DNA of 5,609 nt from Alphaproteobacteria bacterium (lineage in GTDB: Bacteria > Pseudomonadota > Alphaproteobacteria > RF32 > CAG-977). The notes beneath the pieces are model-generated. The model saw only the letters and a program-made list of their open reading frames with translations, was not told where the DNA came from and searched no databases. The translations under genes were made by a program, and so were the position numbers. This document shows, piece by piece, positions 1-5,537 of the stretch (its first letter is position 1; every line of letters begins with the position of its first letter). The stretch is taken from assembly GCA_017476085.1 (NCBI GenBank), contig JAFVEJ010000096.1, forward strand, positions 1 to 5,609, read 5' to 3'.

Positions 1-517
1 CGGCCCAGTCCAAAATCGCGGAGCAGTAGGCGCCCGACTGGGAAATGAAAGCGACGTTGCCCTGCAGCGGGAAGCACGGCGCAAAGCTGGCGTTCAGCTT
101 GTCAAACGTGGAAATGTGGCCTAAGCAGTTCGGGCCCAGCAGGTTAATGCCGTTATCCAAGCACTTCTTCGCGATCGTCAATTCCAAATCCTTGTGTCCG
201 GCTTCGCCGAAACCGGCGGTGATGATGCTGACGTTTTTAGCACCGTTCGCAATGGCGTCGTCAACGGCGGCTTCGCAGAAACGCGCCGGAACCAGCAAAA
301 CGACCAAATCGACGGGTTCCGGAATGTCGCGGACGGAAGCAAAGCACTTTTTGCCTTTCAGTTCCTGGCCGGCCAATTTCGGGTTAACACCGTACAGATT
401 GCCGGAAAAACCGGCTTCGATCAGATTTTTGAACACAACTGCGCCCAGTTTGGATTCATCGGCGGATACGCCGACGACGGCAACGGAACGCGGATTAAAG
501 AATGTGCTTAAAGACAT
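1..517 (-). CDS. NDP-forming acyl-CoA synthetase (acetate--CoA ligase, ADP-forming type), N-terminal part
   Basis: The gene starts at ATG 517-515 and runs out of the window at base 1, so only the first 172 residues are visible. They form a CoA-binding Rossmann domain of the succinyl-CoA synthetase alpha / ADP-forming acetyl-CoA synthetase superfamily. Visible motifs are SVAVVGVS (11-18, dinucleotide-type glycine turn), YGVNPK (42-47), DLVVLLVPA (70-78), TAGFGEAG (100-107), LLGPNCLG (126-133) and the start of the next domain, FISQSGA (157-163). Family members convert acyl-CoA, ADP and phosphate to the acid, CoA and ATP, or the reverse, in the cytoplasm through a phosphohistidine. That histidine and the ATP-grasp domain would lie outside the window, so neither full length nor substrate can be judged. 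The start is supported by AGGA about 10 nt upstream (530-527). The gene is divergent from ssb. It could instead be a separate alpha subunit or a protein acetyltransferase fused to this domain. Confidence 0.88.
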   Translation of the reverse strand, partial: MSLSTFFNPRSVAVVGVSADESKLGAVVFKNLIEAGFSGNLYGVNPKLAGQELKGKKCFASVRDIPEPVDLVVLLVPARFCEAAVDDAIANGAKNVSIITAGFGEAGHKDLELTIAKKCLDNGINLLGPNCLGHISTFDKLNASFAPCFPLQGNVAFISQSGAYCSAILDWA

Positions 518-560
518 TTTAAAAAGTTCCTTTTCTATATAATAAACGCAACTGGGGTGT

Positions 561-589
561 AATATGAAAAGTTATAGGTAAAAAGTCAA
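561..589 (-). promoter_or_regulatory. Candidate sigma70-type promoter of the divergent acyl-CoA synthetase gene
   Basis: Read on the - strand, TTGACT (589-584) matches the -35 consensus at five of six positions. It is followed after 17 nt by CATATT (566-561), a 4/6 match to the -10 box; TATTAC (564-559) at 19 nt is an alternative. Transcription would begin around 550-555, giving a leader of roughly 35-40 nt before the ATG at 517. The sequence elements are seen directly; promoter function is inferred. Confidence 0.45.
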
Positions 590-731
590 GGCAATTTTTA
601 CGTTTTTCAACCGATTCCCAAAGCTTTATTTTTTCGTCTGAAAAATGGTGCTTTCAAAAGAAAGATATTGGATTAAGTTTTTCTTGTAACATATTAAATA
701 CAAACGAAAATAATCTTTTTTATCGCTTAAA

Positions 732-757
732 AAAAAGAAAAGCTTTCTTTTCTTTTT
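732..757. repeat. AT-rich inverted repeat upstream of ssb
   Basis: An 11-bp perfect inverted repeat (732-742 with 747-757) flanks a 4-nt loop CTTT. The stem is made almost wholly of A:T pairs, with two G:C pairs, inside a purine tract followed by a pyrimidine tract. It lies 48 nt upstream of the ssb start, inside the 518-805 intergenic region, which is otherwise AT-rich and has no convincing ORF or RNA gene. It is not a GC-rich terminator stem. It could act as a weak RNA hairpin in the ssb leader or may simply be low-complexity DNA. I found no clear promoter for ssb; TTGTAA (684-689) with AATAAT (709-714) at 19 nt is the best but weak pair. Confidence 0.4.
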
Positions 758-794
758 CATTCGGTGTAAAAAGGGATAACTTTTTGACTTTAAT

Positions 795-798
795 AGGA
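795..798 (+). promoter_or_regulatory. Ribosome binding site of ssb
   Basis: AGGA lies 7 nt before the ATG at 806, which supports that start codon. Confidence 0.65.
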
Positions 799-805
799 TA
801 TAAAA

Positions 806-1279
806 ATGGCTGGAAGCGTTAATAAAGTAATCTTGATCGGCAATGTGGGACGGGATCCGGAAATTCGTCAGTCCGCAGACGGCAGAAAGATTGTCAATTT
901 GTCTCTTGCCACGTCCGAAACGTGGAAAGACAAGACCGGAGAACGGCAGGAAAAAACGGAATGGCATCGTGTCGTCATTTTCAATCAGGGATTGGCCGAT
1001 GTTGCCGAACGGTATGTCAAAAAAGGTTCTAAATTGTATATCGAAGGATCGTTGCAGACCAGAAAATATACCGACGGAAGCGGTATTGAAAAATATTCGA
1101 CCGAAGTCGTGTTAGGTAATTACCGCGGTGAAATGACTTTGTTGGATAACAAAGCCGGAGCCGGTGAATCCGCTTTCGGCGGAGCTTCGGCGGGATTTGA
1201 TGCCTCCGCGTCTTCTTCCGGCTGGGATTCATCCAAACCGGCGGATAACAATCTGCTTGATGATGAAATTCCGTTCTAA
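806..1279 (+). CDS. ssb: Single-stranded DNA-binding protein
   Basis: The 157-residue product is a complete bacterial SSB. Residues 1 to about 110 are the OB fold: it opens with MAGSVNKVILIGNVGRDPE, contains LATSETWKD (34-42) and KTEWHRVVIF (50-59), and ends with YIEGSLQTRKY (78-88). W40, W53 and F59 match known stacking residues of E. coli SSB (W40, W54, F60), while the position of E. coli W88 is tyrosine (Y88), also aromatic. A Gly/Ala/Ser-rich flexible linker (about 115-150) leads to the acidic tip DDEIPF, the canonical peptide that recruits replication and repair partners. The protein should form a tetramer that coats single-stranded DNA in replication, recombination and repair. A 37-nt gap without a terminator separates it from the gyrA start, so co-transcription is likely. 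No LexA-like GTTC/GAAC pair was seen upstream. Confidence 0.97.
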   Translation: MAGSVNKVILIGNVGRDPEIRQSADGRKIVNLSLATSETWKDKTGERQEKTEWHRVVIFNQGLADVAERYVKKGSKLYIEGSLQTRKYTDGSGIEKYSTEVVLGNYRGEMTLLDNKAGAGESAFGGASAGFDASASSSGWDSSKPADNNLLDDEIPF

Positions 1280-1304
1280 AACTAAATCTTAAAAAAACAA
1301 AAAC

Positions 1305-1308
1305 AGGA
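1305..1308 (+). promoter_or_regulatory. Ribosome binding site that decides the gyrA start
   Basis: AGGA is the only purine-rich core in the ssb-gyrA gap. It is 2 nt from the GTG at 1311 but 8 nt from the in-frame GTG at 1317, so the second GTG has the normal spacing. No in-frame ATG exists until 1377, which would cut into the conserved N-terminus. Confidence 0.55.
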
Positions 1309-1316
1309 ATGTGGCT

Positions 1317-4079
1317 GTGGCTGTAGATAATACTGTAAAAGATTCTTCAATCGTCGTTGTCGGCATTGAAGAAGAAATGAGGCGTTCTTATCTGGATTAT
1401 GCGATGAGCGTAATTGTTTCGCGCGCCTTGCCGGACGTGCGGGACGGACTGAAACCCGTTCACCGCCGTATTTTGTATTCCATGCACGAAAGCGGATACG
1501 ATTACAACAAACCGTTCAGAAAATCCGCCCGTATCGTCGGAGACGTGATGGGTAAATATCACCCGCACGGCGACGCCGCGATTTATGACGCTATGGTGCG
1601 TATGGCTCAAGACTTTTCAATGAGCGTGCCGTTGATCTCTTCACAGGGAAACTTCGGCTCGATCGACGGCGATCCTCCGGCAGCGATGCGTTACACGGAA
1701 GCCCGTTTGGCTTTGTCGGCGCACAATCTGCTGGACGACATTGATAAAGACACCGTCAACTTTATGCCGAACTATGATGAAACGGTGATGGAACCGGTCG
1801 TTCTGCCGGCGCGATTCCCAAACATTCTGGTTAACGGCGCGGGCGGTATCGCGGTCGGTATGGCGACAAACATTCCGCCACATAACTTGGGCGAAGTGGT
1901 GGACGCTTCAATCGCTTATGTCGATAATCCGGAAATTTCCGATGAAGAATTGTTGCAAATCGTTCCGGGACCTGATTTCCCGACGGGCGGCATTATTATG
2001 GGGCGTTCCGGTTCCCGTTCTACGGAATTGACGGGCAGGGGATCTATCATTATGCGCGGCAGAACGCATATTGAAGAAATCCGCAAAGACCGTTGGGCAA
2101 TCATCATTACGGAAGTGCCTTATCAAGTCAACAAAGCGGCTATGATTACCCGTATCGCCGAGTTGGTGCGCGACAAAACAATTGAAGGCATTGCCGATAT
2201 CCGCGATGAATCCGACCGTCAGGGCATTCGCGTCGTAATTGAAATCAAGCGCGATTTCCACCCTGAAATCATTTTGAATCAGCTGTTCCGTTATACGTCT
2301 TTGCAGACCAGTTTCGGATCAAATATGATCGCTTTGAACCAAGGGCGGCCGCAGCTGATGAATCTGCGCGACATGATTAAGGCTTTCATCGCTTTCCGCG
2401 AAGAAGTTATTCGCCGCAGAACAATCTATGATTTGGGAAAAGCCCGAGACAGAGCGCATCTGTTGGTCGGTTTGGCCATCGCGGTCGAAAATCTGGATCC
2501 GGTTATTGAACTGATCCGCAGCGCGCCGAACCGGCAAGTCGCCAAAGAAGGCTTAATGGGACGGACTTGGGACGCGCAGGAGATTGTGCCGTTAATCGAC
2601 TTGATCGATGATCCTGAATATGAGGCTGTTGACGGCAAGTGCAAGCTTTCCGAAAAACAAGCTGATGCCATTTTGGATTTGCGTTTGCACCGTTTAACCG
2701 GTTTGGAACGTGAAAAAATTCACAATGAATTGCGAGATTTAGGAGCTGAAATTAAAGAACTGCTGTCGATTTTGGCTTCCCGTGAAAAGCTGTACGGCAT
2801 TATGCGCGACGAATTGGTTGCGGTAAAAGAAGAATTTGCCACACCGCGCCGCACAACGATTGAAGAAGTCGAATTCGAACACGATATCGAAGACCTGATT
2901 CAACGTGAAGATATGGTCGTTACCGTAACGAACACCGGCTATATCAAGCGCGTTCCGTTGTCCGCTTATCGTGCGCAAAAGCGCGGCGGCAAAGGGCGCA
3001 CCGGTATGAACACGCATGACGAGGACTACATTACAAATCTGTTTGTCGCCAGTACGCATACGCCGGTTCTGTTCTTCTCGTCTCTGGGACTGGTTTACAA
3101 GATGAAAGTCTATCGTTTGCCCGTCGGTTCGCCGCAGTCAACCGGAAAGGCTTTGATCAACCTGTTGCCGTTAAAGCAGGACGAACGCATCACGACGATT
3201 ATGCAGCTGCCCGAAAACGAAGAGGAAAGCGAAAATCTGGACGTGATGTTTGCAACCCGTTCCGGAAATGTCCGCCGCAACAAGCTGTCCGACTTCATTG
3301 ATGTGAAGGCGAATGGCGAAATCGCGATGAAACTGGACGAAGGCGATACGCTGATCGACGTCAAAATCTGCACGGACGAACAGGATATTCTGTTAGCGGC
3401 GAAGGGCGGCAAGTCCATCCGCTTCCCCGTCTCCGAAGTCCGCGTCTTTTCCGGCAGAACCTCTACGGGCGTCCGCGGTATTCGTTTAGGCAACGGCGAT
3501 GAAGTTATTTCCATGTCCGTATTGAAACATACGGATGTCGAAATCGAAAAACGCTACGCCTACCTGAAAATGGCAAAAGCTCTGCGCCGTATGGACGATG
3601 TAGAAGAGGGGGCTTCCGATGAAGAAGCGAACATTTCGAACGTTACATTGTCCGATGAAGAATTCCGGAAAATGCAGTCGGACGAAGAATTCATTCTGAC
3701 GGTCGCTGACACCGGCTACGGCAAGCGGACTTCCGCTTATGAATACCGTATCACCGGCCGCGGCGGGCAGGGGGTAACGAATATCGACAACACCAAGCGC
3801 AACGATAAAGTGGTGGCGTCGTTCCCCGTAACCGACACGGCGCAAGTCATGCTGGTAACGGATGCGGGCAAACTGATCCGTATGCCGGTTAAAGACATAC
3901 GCATCGCCGGTCGCAATACGATGGGCGTGATTATGTTCCGCCTGAATGACGCCGAACGCGTTGTTTCCGCGACCTGCATCGAAGATTACGAAGATGACGC
4001 GGAAGAAGCGGTGGAGGGCGAGGAGTCTGCGGAAAATCAGGAAACGGCCTTACCGGTCGAAGGAGAAGATAATGCCTGA
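1317..4079 (+). CDS. gyrA: DNA gyrase subunit A
   Basis: GyrA cleaves and rejoins DNA in the GyrA2GyrB2 complex that introduces negative supercoils using ATP. Numbering is from GTG 1317 (920 aa); GTG 1311 would add two residues. Residues about 18-510 are the winged-helix, tower and coiled-coil breakage-reunion domain. They include [20 protein letters not shown], the helix motif [12 protein letters not shown] (80-91) and the catalytic tyrosine Y126 in AAMRYTE. From about 525 follows the C-terminal beta-pinwheel, with the GyrA box QKRGGKG (554-560) that marks gyrase rather than topoisomerase IV, and a box-like TGRGGQG (813-819) late in the domain. Two features make it longer than E. coli GyrA (875 aa): an acidic insertion at about 760-791 and an acidic tail after about 890. 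The residue aligned with E. coli S83 is A87, and that aligned with D87 is D91. The 3' end overlaps coaD by 8 nt. Confidence 0.97.
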   Translation: MAVDNTVKDSSIVVVGIEEEMRRSYLDYAMSVIVSRALPDVRDGLKPVHRRILYSMHESGYDYNKPFRKSARIVGDVMGKYHPHGDAAIYDAMVRMAQDFSMSVPLISSQGNFGSIDGDPPAAMRYTEARLALSAHNLLDDIDKDTVNFMPNYDETVMEPVVLPARFPNILVNGAGGIAVGMATNIPPHNLGEVVDASIAYVDNPEISDEELLQIVPGPDFPTGGIIMGRSGSRSTELTGRGSIIMRGRTHIEEIRKDRWAIIITEVPYQVNKAAMITRIAELVRDKTIEGIADIRDESDRQGIRVVIEIKRDFHPEIILNQLFRYTSLQTSFGSNMIALNQGRPQLMNLRDMIKAFIAFREEVIRRRTIYDLGKARDRAHLLVGLAIAVENLDPVIELIRSAPNRQVAKEGLMGRTWDAQEIVPLIDLIDDPEYEAVDGKCKLSEKQADAILDLRLHRLTGLEREKIHNELRDLGAEIKELLSILASREKLYGIMRDELVAVKEEFATPRRTTIEEVEFEHDIEDLIQREDMVVTVTNTGYIKRVPLSAYRAQKRGGKGRTGMNTHDEDYITNLFVASTHTPVLFFSSLGLVYKMKVYRLPVGSPQSTGKALINLLPLKQDERITTIMQLPENEEESENLDVMFATRSGNVRRNKLSDFIDVKANGEIAMKLDEGDTLIDVKICTDEQDILLAAKGGKSIRFPVSEVRVFSGRTSTGVRGIRLGNGDEVISMSVLKHTDVEIEKRYAYLKMAKALRRMDDVEEGASDEEANISNVTLSDEEFRKMQSDEEFILTVADTGYGKRTSAYEYRITGRGGQGVTNIDNTKRNDKVVASFPVTDTAQVMLVTDAGKLIRMPVKDIRIAGRNTMGVIMFRLNDAERVVSATCIEDYEDDAEEAVEGEESAENQETALPVEGEDNA
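4061..4065 (+). promoter_or_regulatory. Ribosome binding site of coaD inside gyrA
   Basis: AGGAG lies 6 nt before the ATG at 4072 and within the last codons of gyrA. It fixes the coaD start, although the reading frame is open further upstream. Confidence 0.75.
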
Positions 4080-4584
4080 GCGTATCGGCGTTTATCCCGG
4101 AACATTCGACCCGATCACCTACGGTCATATGAATCTGGTTGAGCGTGCCGCCAGTTTGGTGGATTGTCTGGTCATCGGCGTCGCCGTCAATCAGAATAAG
4201 CATTCCTTGTTCAGTATTGAAGACCGCTTGGCGATGACGGAAGAAGCCGTTGATAAATTCCGCCATAAAAGCAAAATCATCGTTAAACCGTTGGTGGAAA
4301 CGCTGTTGGTGAACTTTGCGAAAGAAAACAACGCGCAAGTCATTTTTCGCGGTCTGCGCGCCGTTTCCGACTTTGAATACGAATTCAAAATGTGCGTGAT
4401 GAACAGAAGGCTGGAGGAAAACATTGAAACGGTGTTTCTGATGGCATCCGAAAAGCATCAGTTCGTCGCGTCCGAATTCGTCAAGGAAATCTGCAAACTG
4501 GGTGGCGATATTTCGACTTTCGTTACGCCGACTATAGCGGAACGGTTGATTGCCCGCTATAAAGAATTGGGAGAAATCAAATAA
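4072..4584 (+). CDS. coaD: Phosphopantetheine adenylyltransferase
   Basis: CoaD transfers AMP from ATP to 4'-phosphopantetheine, giving dephospho-CoA and pyrophosphate, the penultimate step of coenzyme A synthesis in the cytoplasm. The 170-residue product has the usual length (E. coli 159). It shows the nucleotidyltransferase signature [12 protein letters not shown] (8-19), with H19 of the GH pair in the ATP site. It also has K43 in a loop matching the substrate-binding region, [12 protein letters not shown] (93-104), and [17 protein letters not shown] (124-140), the region that closes on the adenine. All expected motifs are present, so it should be active. The ATG overlaps the gyrA stop by 8 nt and the stop overlaps the next ATG by 1 nt (TAATG), so translation is probably coupled on both sides. 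The open frame extends upstream of 4072 inside gyrA, but the ribosome site and the family N-terminus both point to this ATG. Confidence 0.97.
   Translation: MPERIGVYPGTFDPITYGHMNLVERAASLVDCLVIGVAVNQNKHSLFSIEDRLAMTEEAVDKFRHKSKIIVKPLVETLLVNFAKENNAQVIFRGLRAVSDFEYEFKMCVMNRRLEENIETVFLMASEKHQFVASEFVKEICKLGGDISTFVTPTIAERLIARYKELGEIK
4569..4573 (+). promoter_or_regulatory. Ribosome binding site of the cyclophilin gene
   Basis: GGGAG ends 10 nt before the ATG at 4584, within the coaD 3' end. With the TAATG stop-start overlap, it suggests translational coupling. Confidence 0.55.
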
Positions 4585-5057
4585 TGGCTAAAGAACAGAA
4601 CAACAAGCTTTTGTTGGAATTGAAGGACGGTATCGTCGAAATTGAAATGCGTCCGGATCTGGCGCCGAAACACGTTGCCAGAATCAAAGAACTGGTCAAA
4701 CAGGGGTTTTACGACGGATTGAAATTCCACCGCGTCATTGACGGCTTTATGGCGCAGACCGGCTGTCCGGACGGCACCGGAAGAGGAGGGAGCGGTTATC
4801 TGTTGCGCGCCGAATTTTCCAAAGAACCGCACGTTCGCGGCACTTGCTCGATGGCTCGGGCGATGGATATTCACAGCGCCGACAGCCAGTGGTTTATCTG
4901 CTATGACGATTGCCCGTGGCTGGACGGTAAATATACCGTTTGGGGACAGGTCGTCAAAGGAATGGAATTCGTCGATAAAATCAAAAAAGGAACGGGCAAT
5001 GACGGCGTTGTCAAGGAACCGGCGGACTGCATCATTTCGATGAAACTGTCCGAATAA
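4584..5057 (+). CDS. Cyclophilin-type peptidyl-prolyl cis-trans isomerase, cytoplasmic
   Basis: The 157-residue product is a compact single-domain cyclophilin that isomerises X-Pro bonds during protein folding. The active-site stretch FHRVIDGFMAQTGCP (48-62) gives R50, F55, M56 and Q58, matching human CypA R55, F60, M61 and Q63. The motif SMARAMD (89-95) and SQWFI (101-105, usually SQFFI) line the pocket. W112 in WLDGKYTVWGQV matches CypA W121, while CypA H126 is replaced by Y117. There is no signal peptide or lipobox, so it should stay in the cytoplasm like PpiB rather than go to the periplasm like PpiA. Four cysteines (61, 88, 106, 110) are present, with no paired motif that suggests a metal site. 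It is the last gene of the run, starting at the coaD stop and followed by a terminator 20 nt after its own stop. Its protein clients cannot be inferred. Confidence 0.95.
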   Translation: MAKEQNNKLLLELKDGIVEIEMRPDLAPKHVARIKELVKQGFYDGLKFHRVIDGFMAQTGCPDGTGRGGSGYLLRAEFSKEPHVRGTCSMARAMDIHSADSQWFICYDDCPWLDGKYTVWGQVVKGMEFVDKIKKGTGNDGVVKEPADCIISMKLSE

Positions 5058-5076
5058 AAAAAGATTTAAAATTTTC

Positions 5077-5110
5077 AAAACTCCGCTCGATATTTCCGGC
5101 GGAGTTTTTT
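5077..5110 (+). terminator. Intrinsic terminator after the cyclophilin gene
   Basis: The arms AAAACTCCGC (5077-5086) and GCGGAGTTTT (5099-5108) pair perfectly over 10 bp around a 12-nt loop, and a run of six T ends at 5110. The stem core ACTCCGC/GCGGAGT is GC-rich. This is a standard Rho-independent terminator, 20 nt after the stop at 5057. On the other strand the stem is followed by only four T, so it may also stop - strand transcripts weakly. Confidence 0.88.
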
Positions 5111-5118
5111 GTAAAACG

Positions 5119-5145
5119 AGAACTACGTGCCAGACGCGTGGTTCT
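5119..5145 (+). other. Stem-loop with G-U pairs, readable as + strand RNA
   Basis: AGAACTACGTG (5119-5129) and CGCGTGGTTCT (5135-5145) pair over 11 bp around the loop CCAGA if two G-U pairs are allowed (5124-5140 and 5128-5136). On the - strand the same positions would be C-A mismatches, so the fold is continuous only in a + strand RNA. It lies just past the cyclophilin terminator, where such an RNA would need read-through or its own promoter. No known RNA family was recognised. Confidence 0.45.
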
Positions 5146-5155
5146 ATGCATAGAA
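5142..5155. repeat. Perfect 14-bp palindrome
   Basis: TTCTATGCATAGAA is identical to its reverse complement. It overlaps the right arm of the stem-loop at 5119-5145 and touches the A run of the hairpin at 5154-5217. It could be a site for a dimeric DNA-binding protein or part of a repeat element; nothing in the sequence identifies a partner. Confidence 0.6.
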
Positions 5156-5217
5156 AAAACTCCTTTGCTGCAATGCAGGAGATCTGGTGAACCGACGAGC
5201 ATTGAAGCCAAAGGAGT
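5154..5217 (-). terminator. Candidate - strand intrinsic terminator (large imperfect hairpin)
   Basis: On the - strand the arm at 5217-5199 (begins ACTCCTTTGG, ends CAATGC) pairs with the arm at 5176-5159 (begins GCATTG, ends CAAAGGAGT). Nine base pairs are perfect at the base and six at the top, with one bulged base and one mismatch between. The loop is 22 nt. A run of six T (5159-5154) follows directly. This is the layout of a Rho-independent terminator for a transcript coming from the right, although the loop is large. In + orientation the A run precedes the hairpin, so it would not terminate there. Confidence 0.5.
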
Positions 5218-5235
5218 AAATCCAAGGTTGGTTTC

Positions 5236-5249
5236 TGATCTGCAGATCA
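5236..5249. repeat. Perfect 14-bp palindrome
   Basis: TGATCTGCAGATCA is its own reverse complement and contains two GATC tetramers. It sits 18 nt to the right of the large hairpin. An 8-bp palindrome AGGCGCCT (5261-5268) and a 10-bp palindrome TTGACGTCAA (5318-5327) follow in the same gene-less stretch. Function is unknown. Confidence 0.55.
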
Positions 5250-5347
5250 TTGCGTTGAAAAGGCGCCTATTTTCTCATATGTAACTGATGTAAATCAGCC
5301 AGTAGCTGAACGACTTTTTGACGTCAACGTAAGTATTGATCAAATTG

Positions 5348-5446
5348 TTAAAATTTTATTAGACCGCTGAACCGTATAAGCGGACGTTTTTCAGATTCAG
5401 CTCGCTTGTAGCGTTCAAAACAACGGTTTTCCATGTAATATAACAT
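5348..5446 (-). CDS. Possible small basic protein, 32 aa, unrecognised
   Basis: ATG 5446-5444 opens a 32-codon frame ending at TAA 5350-5348. AGGAAG (5460-5455) lies 8 nt upstream, good spacing for a ribosome site. The product begins MLYYMENRCFERYKR and is rich in Arg and Lys, with no signal peptide, membrane segment or motif I know. In-frame ATGs at 5467 and 5476 could lengthen it to 39 or 42 residues but lack a ribosome site. Beyond the stop the same frame continues with TGA at 5326-5324, then a protein-like stretch, RQKVVQLLADLHQLHMRK, to TAG 5269-5267. The unit could therefore be the remains of a longer gene. A candidate - strand terminator follows at 5217-5154. An ORF this short can occur by chance, so treat it as tentative. 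Confidence 0.3.
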   Translation of the reverse strand: MLYYMENRCFERYKRAESEKRPLIRFSGLIKF

Positions 5447-5480
5447 ATTGTTATCTTCCTGTTTCATATTCCGCATTTAA

Positions 5481-5514
5481 CATAATAAACATTATGCGAC
5501 AATATCATAATAAA
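5481..5514. promoter_or_regulatory. Operator-like AT-rich repeats upstream of the small - strand ORF
   Basis: CATAAT (5481-5486) and ATTATG (5491-5496) form a 6-bp inverted repeat around AAAC. The nonamer CATAATAAA at 5481-5489 recurs directly at 5506-5514, 25 bp on, roughly two and a half helical turns. A separate pseudo-palindrome, ATAACA-TAT-TGTTAT (5440-5454), overlaps the start region of the small ORF. The layout resembles a regulator-binding region, but short AT-rich repeats arise easily by chance. Confidence 0.3.
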
Positions 5515-5537
5515 GGATCGGGCGGAGCTTCTCTCAA
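5507..5537 (-). promoter_or_regulatory. Candidate promoter for the - strand unit
   Basis: On the - strand TTGAGA (5537-5532) and TATTAT (5512-5507) each match the sigma70 consensus at five of six positions, with a rather long 19-nt spacer. TTGTCG (5502-5497) with TTAAAT (5480-5475) at 16 nt is a weaker alternative. Either would place the small ORF at 5446-5348 downstream. The rest of the right edge (5538-5609) shows no gene; the short frame MDFMDML at 5551-5574 has a purine-rich AAGGCGG before it but only seven codons. Confidence 0.3.

Noticed and set aside
45..542. A 165-codon + strand open frame at the left edge
   Set aside because: The - strand in the same place encodes a convincing CoA-binding domain with several conserved motifs; the + strand frame is its antisense shadow.
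784..789. TTGACT as a -35 box for ssb
   Set aside because: It lies 16 nt before the ssb ATG, so the matching -10 box would fall inside the gene.
4557..5225. A long - strand open frame antisense to the cyclophilin gene
   Set aside because: It is the shadow of a clearly conserved cyclophilin on the + strand and covers the terminator; it has no recognisable domain.
5119..5249. Integron attC site, CRISPR repeat or tRNA
   Set aside because: No RYYYAAC/GTTRRRY core pair, no regularly spaced identical repeats, and no GGTTCGAATCC-type T arm or acceptor stem were found.
5032..5250. A 72-codon - strand open frame starting at ATG 5250, with a protein-like middle part
   Set aside because: It runs through the - strand hairpin and T run, the cyclophilin terminator and into the cyclophilin 3' end. 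No ribosome site precedes it and no family was recognised; it is more likely a by-product of the palindromic region.
5361..5391. CCGCT/AGCGG stem followed by TTTTT as a + strand terminator
   Set aside because: The stem has only five perfect base pairs, a spacer separates it from the T run, and no + strand gene lies between it and the strong terminator at 5077-5110.
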